A stretch of DNA of 64,000 bases from Methanoculleus sp. GTDB taxonomy: Archaea; Halobacteriota; Methanomicrobia; Methanomicrobiales; Methanoculleaceae. The position numbers and the translations under genes were made by a program. Below the pieces are notes generated by a model, which worked only from the letters and a program-made list of their open reading frames with translations, was not told where the DNA came from and searched no databases. Below, one piece after another: positions 53,415-64,000 of this stretch (position 1 is the stretch's first letter; every line of letters starts with the position of its first letter). The DNA lies in the NCBI RefSeq assembly GCF_020696975.1, contig NZ_JAJGBK010000020.1, positions 93,993 through 157,992 of the forward strand. Direction: 5' to 3'.

Positions 53415-53736
53415 GTGGCAACTCTACCTGAAGGCGCTGTGGGGCGCCGTTATTGCATTGCTCGTGATCAGCGGCCTTATCGCCGGTTTGCTCGGCGGTT
53501 CGAACTCTTTGAATGCCGTGCTCGCCGGGTCCTTCGTTGTTATCATAAATCTCGGCGTCCTGACGCTACTCTTCATCATTGTCGTAAGGATCAAGGAGTG
53601 GATCGAGGGGCAGGTGGCGAATGTCGCCGAACAGAAGGATGCCGGCGCGGAATTGCAGATGCTACGGCAGTCGCTGGAGCGGATCGAGGCGAAGGTGGAC
53701 AGGATCGAGAAGGTTCTCGACGGGATCTCCGAATGA
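53401..53736 (+). CDS. Two-helix membrane protein with C-terminal coiled coil
   Basis: A 111-residue protein: two membrane helices (ALWGAVIALLVISGLIAGLL and AGSFVVIINLGVLTLLFIIV) and a coiled coil (about 75-110, LQMLRQSLERIEAKVDRIEK). It starts inside the end of the ArsR-type gene, so the regulator probably responds to or controls it. Known archaeal loci pair such small membrane proteins with ArsR-like regulators, but the function is not known. Confidence 0.8.
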   Translation: MKQDRWQLYLKALWGAVIALLVISGLIAGLLGGSNSLNAVLAGSFVVIINLGVLTLLFIIVVRIKEWIEGQVANVAEQKDAGAELQMLRQSLERIEAKVDRIEKVLDGISE

Positions 53737-53919
53737 GCGCTAAAAAAGTGATTGGGTGGGTGCAGGTAGGACGTGCAGTAGCGCGCTGCAGGGTGGGTGG
53801 ACGAGGCACAGGCAGGTCCATCATCGCCTGGCCACGTATTGGTAAGAACTCACCACGTAATAATGTTTATCTATTATGACAAAAAGTTATATTCGTAGTA
53901 ATCAACCCATTCTTTCCCG

Positions 53920-54771
53920 CTACCGGGAACCATCCCCCTCCCGCCGATCCAGCGAGAGCCGTCCGGCGAGCCATACGATGCGGTCGCGTCGGGCCGCTTC
54001 GTCCAGGCAGTGGCCCGCATTGTACCATTCGAGCGACTTCGGGTCGTTCGCCCGCTCGAAGAACTCCCGGGACTGCTCCTCTGTGAAGAACTCGTCGCGA
54101 AGAGCGGCCTGGAAGAGGAGGGGGGTGGGTGCGGCACGGCCGACCCAGACGGCAGGGTCGAGTTCCGCGAGCGTCCGGCGGTAATGCTCGAATTTCTCGC
54201 CCTGCAGGTCGGGCAGGTTCACGGCGGCGACGTCGACAAACCTTCCGGTGCCCGTCATCAGGACGGCGGCTCGAAGACGCCGATCGGCGCCGGCGAGCAC
54301 CGCCCCGAAAAGCGCCCCGACACTGTGGCCCACGAACCCGATCCGATCAGGGTCAACATCCGGTTGCGCTATGAGGAGATCTATCCCCCGGCGAAGGTCG
54401 ATCACCGTCCGGGTATACTCCCGCACGGCCTCCCCGGGATCCGTGACTGCCTGACCCCAGGCTGCTGCCGTATCGGCGGACCAGGGAGCGTCGACGAGCA
54501 GGGAGGCCGCACCCATCCCGGCAAGGGCCACGGCCTCGGCGAGGAACGTGGCGCGGGAACCAAGTCCCGGGTGGAGGAAGAGAATGGCAGCGGAGCGTTT
54601 CGACCGGTCAACTTCTGCCGGGGCCACCAGGTAGGCCCGAACCCCCCGATCCGGGGCAGTCTGGTAGGTCAGGTCACTGACCGAGACGTCGGTGCCGGCA
54701 ATCTCGATCGCGGGTGGTCTTTCTGCATCGTAATCGAAGAGCGGGCGCAAATTGTCGGCAGTTCGTTCCAT
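53920..54771 (-). CDS. Alpha/beta hydrolase (dienelactone-hydrolase-like)
   Basis: A 283-residue alpha/beta hydrolase. The nucleophile elbow is GFVGHSVGALFGAVL (GHSVG), the oxyanion strand is ILFLHPGLGSRATFL, and the His is probably in YNAGHCLDEAARRD. The Asp/Glu of the triad would lie near LLFQAALRDEFFTEE. No signal peptide, so it acts in the cytoplasm. The substrate cannot be told. It is divergent from the RuBisCO gene. Confidence 0.88.
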   Translation of the reverse strand: MERTADNLRPLFDYDAERPPAIEIAGTDVSVSDLTYQTAPDRGVRAYLVAPAEVDRSKRSAAILFLHPGLGSRATFLAEAVALAGMGAASLLVDAPWSADTAAAWGQAVTDPGEAVREYTRTVIDLRRGIDLLIAQPDVDPDRIGFVGHSVGALFGAVLAGADRRLRAAVLMTGTGRFVDVAAVNLPDLQGEKFEHYRRTLAELDPAVWVGRAAPTPLLFQAALRDEFFTEEQSREFFERANDPKSLEWYNAGHCLDEAARRDRIVWLAGRLSLDRREGDGSR

Positions 54772-54911
54772 AAGACTCCTTCTGCTTTCCTCTCGACCCG
54801 CCGGCAGATAAACCTGGCGTCTGCGGGGAGAAAGTGATTCCGGTATTCTATATCCTGCTCAGAATGGAAGGTTTTTCTACCCGGGCACCCCTTCCTTCAA
54901 GAGGTGATTCT

Positions 54912-56204
54912 ATGGCGATTGACTGGTACGAAGAGTTTGTTGACCTCAACCACACTCCGGGCCCGGGCGAACTCGTAGCCCTCTACTACTTCGAGCCGGC
55001 GGAGGGGATCAGCAGGGAGGAGGCGGTCGGGAGGATCGCGTCGGAGAGTTCGACCGGGACCTGGACCACGCTCTTTACCCTGCCGCCCCGGATGCGGGAC
55101 CTCCAGGCGAAGGCGTTCGAGATCGAGGGGAACTACGTTAAGATCGCGTACCCGCTCGCCCTCTGGGAGGAGGGGAACGCGGCCCAACTCCTGAGCGGGA
55201 TCGCCGGGAACGTCTTCGGTATGAAAGCGCTCGCGAATCTCCGGCTGATCGACGCCTCACTCCCGGTCGAATACCTCCGGCACTTCAAGGGCCCGCACTT
55301 CGGGATGGACGGGATCCGGGATATGATGAAGATCCGTGGTAGGCCGCTCACGGGCGCGGTCCCGAAGCCGAAGGTGGGGTTCACGGCAGAGGAACACGCC
55401 GAGGTCGGATACGAGACCTGGATGGGCGGGTTTGACTTCGTCAAGGACGACGAGAACCTGACGTCACTTTCGTTCAACCGGTTTGAGGATCGCGTCCGGG
55501 CGATGGCGAAGATGCGGGATAAGGCCGAGCAGGAGACCGGCGAGACAAAGTCCGCGTTCATCAACATCACGGCCGACACCAGGACGATGGAGGAGCGGGC
55601 GAAGATGCTTGCGGACTACGGCTGGAACTACGCGATGATCGACGTCGTGGTGACCGGAACGGCGGCTGTCGCGACCCTCCGGGACTACTGCTCAGATCTC
55701 GGGCTTGCGATTCACGCCCATCGGGCGATGCACGCGGCCTTTGACCGGGACGAGAAGCACGGGATCACGATGCAGTTCCTGGCGAAGATGATGCGCCTTG
55801 TCGGCGTCTCGCAGATCCACACCGGGACCGCTGTGGGCAAATTGGTCGGCACCCGGGCGGAGGCCACGCTGCTTGCGGACATTCTCCGGGAGAAGCACAC
55901 GAACGCCGTCGACCACATGGCCCTCGACCAGGACTGGGGCAATATCAAGAGCGCATTCCCCGTCTCGTCGGGCGGGCTCCATCCCGGGCTCGTGCCGGAC
56001 GTGCTCGACATCTACGGCACCGACCTCGTTCTCCTCGTCAGCGGCGGCATCCACGGCCATCCCAGGGGCACGCGGGCGGGCGCAGAGGCCACCATGCAGG
56101 CGATCGAGGCCTGGAAGGACGGCGAGACGCTCGAGGAGAAGGCGAAGAAGGCTCCCGCACTCCGGGAAGCGCTCGAGAAGTGGGGATACTATAAGCCGAA
56201 GTGA
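54912..56204 (+). CDS. rbcL: RuBisCO large subunit, form III (archaeal)
   Basis: A 430-residue RuBisCO of the archaeal type. In archaea it carboxylates ribulose-1,5-bisphosphate made from nucleotides (AMP route) or ribose-5-phosphate, giving two 3-phosphoglycerate. Catalytic Lys is in GAVPKPKVGFTAEEHAEVGY, the carbamylated Lys and metal ligands in GGFDFVKDDENLTSLSFNRF, His in ALDQDWGNIK-flanking region QIHTGTAVGKLVGTRAEATL, and the phosphate loop in LLVSGGIHGHPRGTRAGAEA. All key residues are seen. GAGGTGATT six bases before the ATG at 54912 decides the start. No phosphoribulokinase or AMP phosphorylase gene is nearby. Confidence 0.95.
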   Translation: MAIDWYEEFVDLNHTPGPGELVALYYFEPAEGISREEAVGRIASESSTGTWTTLFTLPPRMRDLQAKAFEIEGNYVKIAYPLALWEEGNAAQLLSGIAGNVFGMKALANLRLIDASLPVEYLRHFKGPHFGMDGIRDMMKIRGRPLTGAVPKPKVGFTAEEHAEVGYETWMGGFDFVKDDENLTSLSFNRFEDRVRAMAKMRDKAEQETGETKSAFINITADTRTMEERAKMLADYGWNYAMIDVVVTGTAAVATLRDYCSDLGLAIHAHRAMHAAFDRDEKHGITMQFLAKMMRLVGVSQIHTGTAVGKLVGTRAEATLLADILREKHTNAVDHMALDQDWGNIKSAFPVSSGGLHPGLVPDVLDIYGTDLVLLVSGGIHGHPRGTRAGAEATMQAIEAWKDGETLEEKAKKAPALREALEKWGYYKPK

Positions 56205-56341
56205 GGGGGTTTTGGAAATCTAACCCGGGATATTGCATGCCGGCCTAGTGATCTCGCACGACTTGATCATGATGGACTGCATGGCCCTGGTGTTGAGACA
56301 GGGGAGGGGGCATGCCTCCTCCCCGTCAGCCCCACCCCCAA

Positions 56342-56366
56342 GGCGATACCCTCACGGTCCACTGCA
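56342..56366 (-). repeat. Short dispersed repeat, copy 1
   Basis: The minus strand reads TGCAGTGGACCGTGAGGGTA followed by TCGCC. It matches 23 of 25 bases of the sequence at 63944-63968 in opposite orientation. Both copies lie outside genes. Confidence 0.65.
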
Positions 56367-56479
56367 TGGGGACAACCCGGGAGAAACCTGGTTTGGGTTA
56401 TTCTACAACCCATTCCAACCACTGTTATCACCTGTGTAACTTGCACCCTCTACCAGTCGAGATCGCGTGCATGTTTTAC

Positions 56480-56496
56480 GTGGGACTATCGCCACG
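56480..56496 (+). repeat. Short dispersed repeat, core only (copy 2)
   Basis: GTGGGACTATCGCCACG differs in one base from GTGGGAGTATCGCCACG at 63955-63971. The core GTGG-n-CCAC itself forms a short hairpin. Confidence 0.6.
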
Positions 56497-56644
56497 CGCT
56501 GCCCCCGCCCCCCTTGGGGGCGCGGGGGAGGAGCGCGAAGCGCGGGTGGGGTGGGGGTTGATCAGGTGCAACTCGGAGTTTTCAAGCCATCAGAAACTTT
56601 CAGAGATTTGTACCTCTGAAAAAGTGCTCTTTTCCCACCACCAA

Positions 56645-57370
56645 TCACGCCCTCACCACCCCCCGCCGCTCCGGGCACCCTTCGAGAGCCGTAGTCTCCC
56701 TGACGCGTATCTCCCCCGCCAGCCTCTCGAGCCCTTCGCGGAACTCGTCGATGTAGCCCTGCATCGAGAGGCTGCCCTCCGGGAAGGGGCAGTCGATGTC
56801 ATAGAGCCGCTCGATCATGGGATCGGAGGGGAGGAGGTCGACGGCGATCCCGGTCGCTTCCGCGGCCTCGACCATCGCCTTTCTAAACGGCCCGATGCAG
56901 TAGGCGAGCCGGTGCCGGTAGGTATCTCGTGTCTTCTCAAGGTAGCCCTTCAGCCGGTAGACCTCGATCCGGTGGAAGTCCCGCCGGATCCGCTCGTCCG
57001 TGGTCTTGCCAAGCATGTAGTGGTAATTCCGGTAAGGGTACATGCACTCGAGCTCTGCGGGGACGGTCCCGCAGGTGCCGAATATGGTGATATGGTAGTC
57101 CTCCGGGGCAAGGACGCCATCGATGATCCGCCGGAAGAGTTTGTGGCTCGGGCTCTGGCTGTAGGGTTTCCGCACGGCGCAGGGGAGGAAGAGGCCGATC
57201 TCCCGCGGCGCCACCCGGTAGTTGTCGATGATGAACCGGTAGGCGTCCTCGAACTCTTTGCGGTAGAACGGCGGGTCGAATATCTCGATCTGGTTTCCGT
57301 GCCTGTCCTGCACGACCTCGACGACCCGCCGGGGGGCGCCCGCACCCGGCACTATCTGATACTCCTGCAT
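56645..57370 (-). CDS. DUF5591 protein, archaeosine-synthase (ArcS)-related
   Basis: A 241-residue protein. IGLFLPCAVRKPYSQSPSHK (about 70-90) holds the PCxxxKPYSxSxSH motif of the DUF5591 domain, which in archaeosine synthase carries the catalytic Lys and adds lysine to the modified G15 of tRNA. VLAPEDYHITIFGTCGTVPA and LECMYPYRNYHYML follow the family pattern. ArcS is usually longer because of additional domains (TGT-like and PUA); here DUF5591 stands nearly alone, so the enzyme may be split. The ATG at 57370 is chosen; the upstream frame crosses the AT-rich promoter. Confidence 0.75.
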   Translation of the reverse strand: MQEYQIVPGAGAPRRVVEVVQDRHGNQIEIFDPPFYRKEFEDAYRFIIDNYRVAPREIGLFLPCAVRKPYSQSPSHKLFRRIIDGVLAPEDYHITIFGTCGTVPAELECMYPYRNYHYMLGKTTDERIRRDFHRIEVYRLKGYLEKTRDTYRHRLAYCIGPFRKAMVEAAEATGIAVDLLPSDPMIERLYDIDCPFPEGSLSMQGYIDEFREGLERLAGEIRVRETTALEGCPERRGVVRA

Positions 57371-57491
57371 AAAAAAGTTCCTTTTTCTGGTGTATAATGG
57401 TTTGACCGGAAAAACCAAAAAGGGTGGCCCTTCAGGAGATGTTCCCTGACCCCTCCAAACAAACGGCATTCCGGGCTCCGTTAACTGATTC

Positions 57492-57503
57492 TATTTAAAT
57501 TTT
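57492..57503 (+). promoter_or_regulatory. TATA box of the uvr operon
   Basis: TATTTAAATTTT is a strong archaeal TATA element. Transcription would begin near 57525, just before GGAGGA at about 57530-57535; the chosen uvrA ATG at 57556 is about 20 bases beyond that. Confidence 0.55.
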
Positions 57504-57555
57504 GATGCCTGCAAACGGCTATGAACTTGGAGGACAAACATATCTGCACGCACCA

Positions 57556-60356
<2,801 letters not shown>

Positions 60357-60360
<4 letters not shown>

Positions 60361-61907
60361 TCGACCTCCAGAGCCTCCCGACCGAGCCTGGGTGTTACCT
60401 CTTCTCCGACGGCGAGGGGACCATCATCTACGTCGGGAAGGCGAAGAACCTCCGGCGACGGGTATCGAGTTACTTCTCCCGGCACGACCTCGACCGGAAG
60501 ACCGAAAGACTCGTCGCCGCGATCGCCGGGATCGACTTCATCGTCACCGACACCGAGGTCGAGGCGTTCATCCTCGAGAACACCCTGATCAAGAAGCACC
60601 AGCCGAAGTACAACATCGACTTAAAGGACTCGAAGAGGTACGCCTACATCCACGTCACCGACGAGCCCTACCCCCGGATCCACACCGCTCGCCAGCCCGA
60701 CGGGAACGGCCGTTACTACGGCCCGTTCGTCTCCGGCCGGGAGCGCGAAGACCTGCTGCGCCTGTTGAAATCGTTATTCGGGCTCCGGTCGTGCCGGCGC
60801 CTTCCCCGGCGCCCGTGCCTCCGGGCCCATATCGGCTCATGCAGCGCCCCCTGCACGGGGAGGATAACCGAGGACGAATACCGGGAGAGGGTCCGGCGGG
60901 CCGAATCGGTCCTCAAAGGCGATATCGCCGGGCTCATCCGGGCGCTCCGCGAGGAGATGGTCGCCGCGGCAGAGCGGCAGGAGTATGAGCGGGCGATGGA
61001 ACTCCGCGACCAGATTACGGCCCTCGAGGGGCTGCGCGAGCGCCAGCACGTCGACCGGCAGAAGACCTACAACGAGGATATCGTCAACTATATCGTGAGC
61101 GAGGGAACCGTCTTTCTGATGCTCTTCAACGTCGACCGTGGGACGCTTGCCGGGAAGCGCGAGTACACGTTCGACGAGACGGAGGGGTTCATCGAGGAGT
61201 TCCTCGCCCGCTACTACGCCGACCACGAACCGCCACAGGAGGTGATCCTGCCCGTGCCCGTCGACGACGCGCTTCCGGGCTACCTCTCCCACCTCCGGGG
61301 CGCTAAAGTCCGGGTGGTCGTGCCGCAACGGGGCGAGAAGAAGAACCTGCTCGACCTGGTCAGGAAGAACGTCGAGATCGCGTTCTTCGGCGACCGGATC
61401 AAACTGGACGAGTTGAAACGCCGCCTGCACCTCCCTGACCTCCCGGTCGCGATCGAGTGCTTCGACATCTCACACCTCTCCGGGACGGCGATGGTTGGTT
61501 CGATGGTCCGGTTTCTCTGGGGGAAGCCCGACAAACGGAACTACCGGCGCTTCCGGATACGGACGGTCGAGGGCATCGACGACTTCGCGGCGATTGCCGA
61601 GGTGGTCCGCCGGCGGTATACGCGCCTCCAGAAGGAGGGCGGCGAGTTCCCTGACCTTATCCTCATCGACGGCGGGAAGGGGCAGCTTGCGGCGGCAACC
61701 GCGGTGCTCCGGGATCTCGGCGTCAAAGTCCCGATCGCGGCGATCGCGAAGCGCGAGGAGGAGGTCTTCGTGCCGGGCTTCTCCCACCCCCTGCCGCTTG
61801 AGCGGCACGAGAAGGCGTCGCTCTTCCTCCAGGAGATCCGCGACGAGGCGCACCGGTTCGCGATCACGTATCACAGAACCCTCAGGAAGAAGACGGTGGC
61901 ACCATGA
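60357..61907 (+). CDS. uvrC: Excinuclease ABC subunit C, without C-terminal HhH domain
   Basis: A 516-residue nuclease that cuts on both sides of the lesion. The GIY-YIG domain is at the N-terminus ([20 protein letters not shown]), a Cys cluster follows ([18 protein letters not shown]), then the UVR motif ([20 protein letters not shown]) and the RNase-H-like nuclease ([55 protein letters not shown]). The protein stops there, where most UvrC proteins go on with about 60-90 residues of helix-hairpin-helix DNA-binding domain. It overlaps uvrA and uvrB by ATGA. Confidence 0.96.
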
Positions 61908-63832
61908 CGGAATTTCACCTTAAAGCGGATTTCAAGCCAACCGGCTCGCAGCCCGACGCGATCCGGAAACTCACCGGCGGCCTATCCCGCGGCGAGCGGT
62001 TCCAGACCCTCCTCGGGGTCACGGGTTCGGGGAAGACGTTCACAATAGCAAACGTCGTCGAGGAGGTCCAGAAACCCACCCTCGTCATAGCGCACAACAA
62101 GACACTTGCCGCCCAGCTCTACAACGAGTTCAAGTCGTTCTTCCCCGATAACCGGGTGGAGTACTTCGTCTCCTACTACGACTACTACCAGCCCGAGTCC
62201 TACATCGCGAAACGCGACCTCTACATCGAGAAAGACGCCCAGATCAATCCCAAGATCGAGCAGATGCGGCTTGCGGCAACCGCATCGCTCCTCTCCCGTC
62301 CCGACACCCTCATCGTCGCCTCGGTCTCCTGCATCTACGGTCTCGGGAACCCCGCGAACTTCCAGGGGATGGGCTTTGAGGTGAAGGTCCGCGACCGGAT
62401 GCGGCGGGACGATATCATCCGGCGGCTGATCGATATCCAGTTCGAGCGAAACGACATCGAGCTCATGCCGGGTCGGTTCCGCGTGAAGGGCGACACCATC
62501 GATATCGTCCCCGGCTACTTCAATAACATCATCCGTATCGAGCTCTTCGGGGACGAGATCGACCGGATCAGCGAGATTGACAAGACATCAGGAGAGCGGC
62601 TGGAGACGATGGACTACTTCTTCGTCTACCCGGCGAGGCACTTCGTTGCCCCCGAGGAGGAGAAGGAGCGGGCGATAGCCTCGATCGAGCAGGAACTCGA
62701 GGGGTGGCTCCCGAACCTTGGCATGCTCGAGGCGCACCGCCTCCGCCAGCGGACGCTCTACGATATCGATATGATCCGCGAGACCGGGACCTGCAAGGGG
62801 ATTGAGAACTACTCCCGCCACTTCGACGGGCGGAAGGCCGGGGAGAAGCCCTACTGCCTGCTGGACTACTTCCCGGAGGACTTTTTGATGGTGATCGACG
62901 AGAGCCACCAGACCCTCCCCCAGGTCAGGGGGATGTACCGCGGTGACTACTCAAGGAAGAAGTCCCTCGTGGACTACGGTTTCCGGCTCCCGTCGGCGTT
63001 CGACAACCGGCCACTGAAGTTCGAGGAGTTCTCGGACTACATGCAAAACGTCATCTTCGTCTCGGCGACCCCCGGCGACTACGAACTGAAACGGTCGAGC
63101 GTCGCGGAGCAGATCATCCGGCCGACGGGGCTCGTCGACCCGGCAGTCGAGGTCCGGCCGATCGAGGGGCAGATCCCGGACGTGATGGCGGAGATCCGGG
63201 CAACCATCGACCGCGGCGACCGCATACTCCTGACGACGCTCACAAAGAAACTCGCCGAGGAACTCTCGGAGTATCTCGCCGAGCAGGGAATCAAGACCCG
63301 CTACCTCCACTCCGAGATCGAGACCATCGAGCGGACCGAGATCATCCGGCAGCTCCGCCTCGGGAAGTACGACGTCCTTGTCGGGATCAACCTCCTGCGG
63401 GAGGGGCTCGACATCCCCGAGGTGGGGTTCGTCGGCATCCTCGACGCCGACAAGGAGGGCTTCCTCCGCGACGCAAGAAGCCTCGTCCAGACCATCGGGC
63501 GGGCGGCCCGCAACGTCAACGCGAAGGTCGTGCTCTACGCCGACACCATGACCGACTCTATCAAGAAGGCGATGGCCGAGACCGGGCGGCGGCGGGCGAT
63601 GCAACTCGACTACAATGCCAGGCACGGCATCACGCCGCAGACGATCGTAAAACCAATCCGTGAGAAAGAGGTCGATATCACCGATATCAAGCACGTCCCA
63701 AAGTCCGAGATCCCGAATCTGATCATCGAGCTCGAGGCCGATATGCGGGAAGCGGCGGAGCGCCTGGAGTTCGAGCGGGCGATAGCGCTCCGGGATACGA
63801 TCAAGAAGTTGCAGGAAGGGAAGGGACGGTAG
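61904..63832 (+). CDS. uvrB: Excinuclease ABC subunit B
   Basis: A 642-residue helicase-like protein that loads at the lesion and recruits UvrC. Walker A is LLGVTGSGKTFTIANVVEEV, the beta-hairpin is in VSYYDYYQPESYIAKRDLYI, the DEAD-like box is FLMVIDESHQTLPQVRGMY, motif V/VI is in GINLLREGLDIPEVGFVGIL and QTIGRAARNVNAKV, and the C-terminal UVR motif is ADMREAAERLEFERAIALRD. All are complete. Last gene of the uvr operon. Confidence 0.97.
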   Translation: MTEFHLKADFKPTGSQPDAIRKLTGGLSRGERFQTLLGVTGSGKTFTIANVVEEVQKPTLVIAHNKTLAAQLYNEFKSFFPDNRVEYFVSYYDYYQPESYIAKRDLYIEKDAQINPKIEQMRLAATASLLSRPDTLIVASVSCIYGLGNPANFQGMGFEVKVRDRMRRDDIIRRLIDIQFERNDIELMPGRFRVKGDTIDIVPGYFNNIIRIELFGDEIDRISEIDKTSGERLETMDYFFVYPARHFVAPEEEKERAIASIEQELEGWLPNLGMLEAHRLRQRTLYDIDMIRETGTCKGIENYSRHFDGRKAGEKPYCLLDYFPEDFLMVIDESHQTLPQVRGMYRGDYSRKKSLVDYGFRLPSAFDNRPLKFEEFSDYMQNVIFVSATPGDYELKRSSVAEQIIRPTGLVDPAVEVRPIEGQIPDVMAEIRATIDRGDRILLTTLTKKLAEELSEYLAEQGIKTRYLHSEIETIERTEIIRQLRLGKYDVLVGINLLREGLDIPEVGFVGILDADKEGFLRDARSLVQTIGRAARNVNAKVVLYADTMTDSIKKAMAETGRRRAMQLDYNARHGITPQTIVKPIREKEVDITDIKHVPKSEIPNLIIELEADMREAAERLEFERAIALRDTIKKLQEGKGR

Positions 63833-64000
63833 AAAGGCTAAGGCTCCGGATTGCCACAAAGTATGGGCCCGGAGGGGCTGCGACGCGAAAAGTGGTAACC
63901 TCCGAGTTTTGGCAGTAGGCTGTTGAGGCGATGGAAAGCCCGGTGCAGTGGACCGTGGGAGTATCGCCACGGGGGGGTGGGGACAGGGGGGGGGGGGGGG
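63833..64000. other. Non-coding end of the window, G-rich
   Basis: After uvrB there is no gene. The stretch contains a copy of the dispersed repeat and ends in a run of about 15 G, which may be a natural low-complexity tract or an artefact of sequence ends. Confidence 0.5.
63944..63971 (+). repeat. Short dispersed repeat, copy 3
   Basis: TGCAGTGGACCGTGGGAGTA followed by TCGCCACG. It joins the longer match with copy 1 (inverted, 56342-56366) and the core match with copy 2 (direct, 56480-56496), so all three appear to be one family. Confidence 0.65.

Larger units (their letters stand above)
56205..56644. other. Intergenic region with dispersed repeats
   Basis: About 440 bases without a gene. 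It contains two members of the short dispersed repeat listed below and a G/C hairpin (GCCCCCC-TT-GGGGGC, 56507-56521). Confidence 0.5.

Overview
The window looks like chromosomal DNA of a GC-rich methanogenic archaeon, most likely order Methanomicrobiales (Methanoculleus-like; this is inference, no search was run). The reasons are: TATA-box promoters with very short or no leaders, a form III (archaeal) RuBisCO, a YcaO/TfuA pair of the kind that installs thioglycine in methyl-coenzyme M reductase, an archaeosine-synthase-type DUF5591 protein, many PAS/GAF signalling proteins typical of these methanogens, and a MoxR/DUF58 locus. No tRNA, rRNA, insertion sequence or CRISPR array was recognised.

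Layout. (1) 0-11.5 kb: signalling and housekeeping. There are two PAS/GAF proteins that share a short histidine-containing tail but lack an ATPase domain, a full PAS/GAF histidine kinase between them, an orphan MazF/PemK toxin, a secreted PKD protein, a bicupin lipoprotein and a Zn/Cd-type P1B ATPase. (2) 11.8-28.4 kb: a visibly AT-richer surface-glycan region with LicD, a thymidylate-kinase-like P-loop enzyme, an AsnB-like enzyme without the nucleophilic Cys, a Wzx-type flippase, a large GT-C-like membrane protein, a GT4, and a compact minus-strand operon (GT2, N-acetyl-sugar amidotransferase, DUF354, PIG-L deacetylase, ATP-grasp, PHP, small ORF, second amidotransferase). (3) 29.3-36.1 kb: a tightly overlapping operon of small membrane proteins, DUF4129-like, DUF4350-like, MoxR ATPase and DUF58. 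(4) 36.1-42.8 kb: an island with a histidine-kinase scrap, a broken nucleotide-sugar dehydrogenase, intact rfbB-rfbA-DegT and a convergent GT2. It is bounded on its far side by a decayed second copy of the 3' end of the last gene of region 3. (5) 43.2-48.5 kb: ABC transporter plus NEW3-type secreted protein, a PIN protein and a FemAB/GNAT-like protein. (6) 48.7-52.0 kb: a five-gene sulfur-transfer cassette MoeB-MoaD-MoaE-YcaO-TfuA. (7) 52.4-57.4 kb: YgaP-like protein, ArsR regulator with small membrane partner, alpha/beta hydrolase, RuBisCO, DUF5591 protein. (8) 57.5-63.8 kb: the uvrA-uvrC-uvrB excision-repair operon, all overlapping by ATGA.

How they fit together. The glycan region and the rfb island together could make and export an amino/amidino-sugar-containing surface glycan: nucleotide-sugar synthesis (rfbA/B, DegT), modification (deacetylase, ATP-grasp ligase, amidotransferases), assembly (GT2, GT4) and flipping (Wzx). 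The MoeB/MoaD/MoaE genes run directly into YcaO/TfuA, which suggests that a MoaD-like thiocarboxylate may feed sulfur both to molybdopterin and to peptide thioamidation; that link is inference. The strongest leads are this sulfur cassette, the duplicated gene end bracketing the rfb island, the amidotransferase-rich glycan operon without visible HisH/HisF partners, and the ATPase-less PAS proteins.
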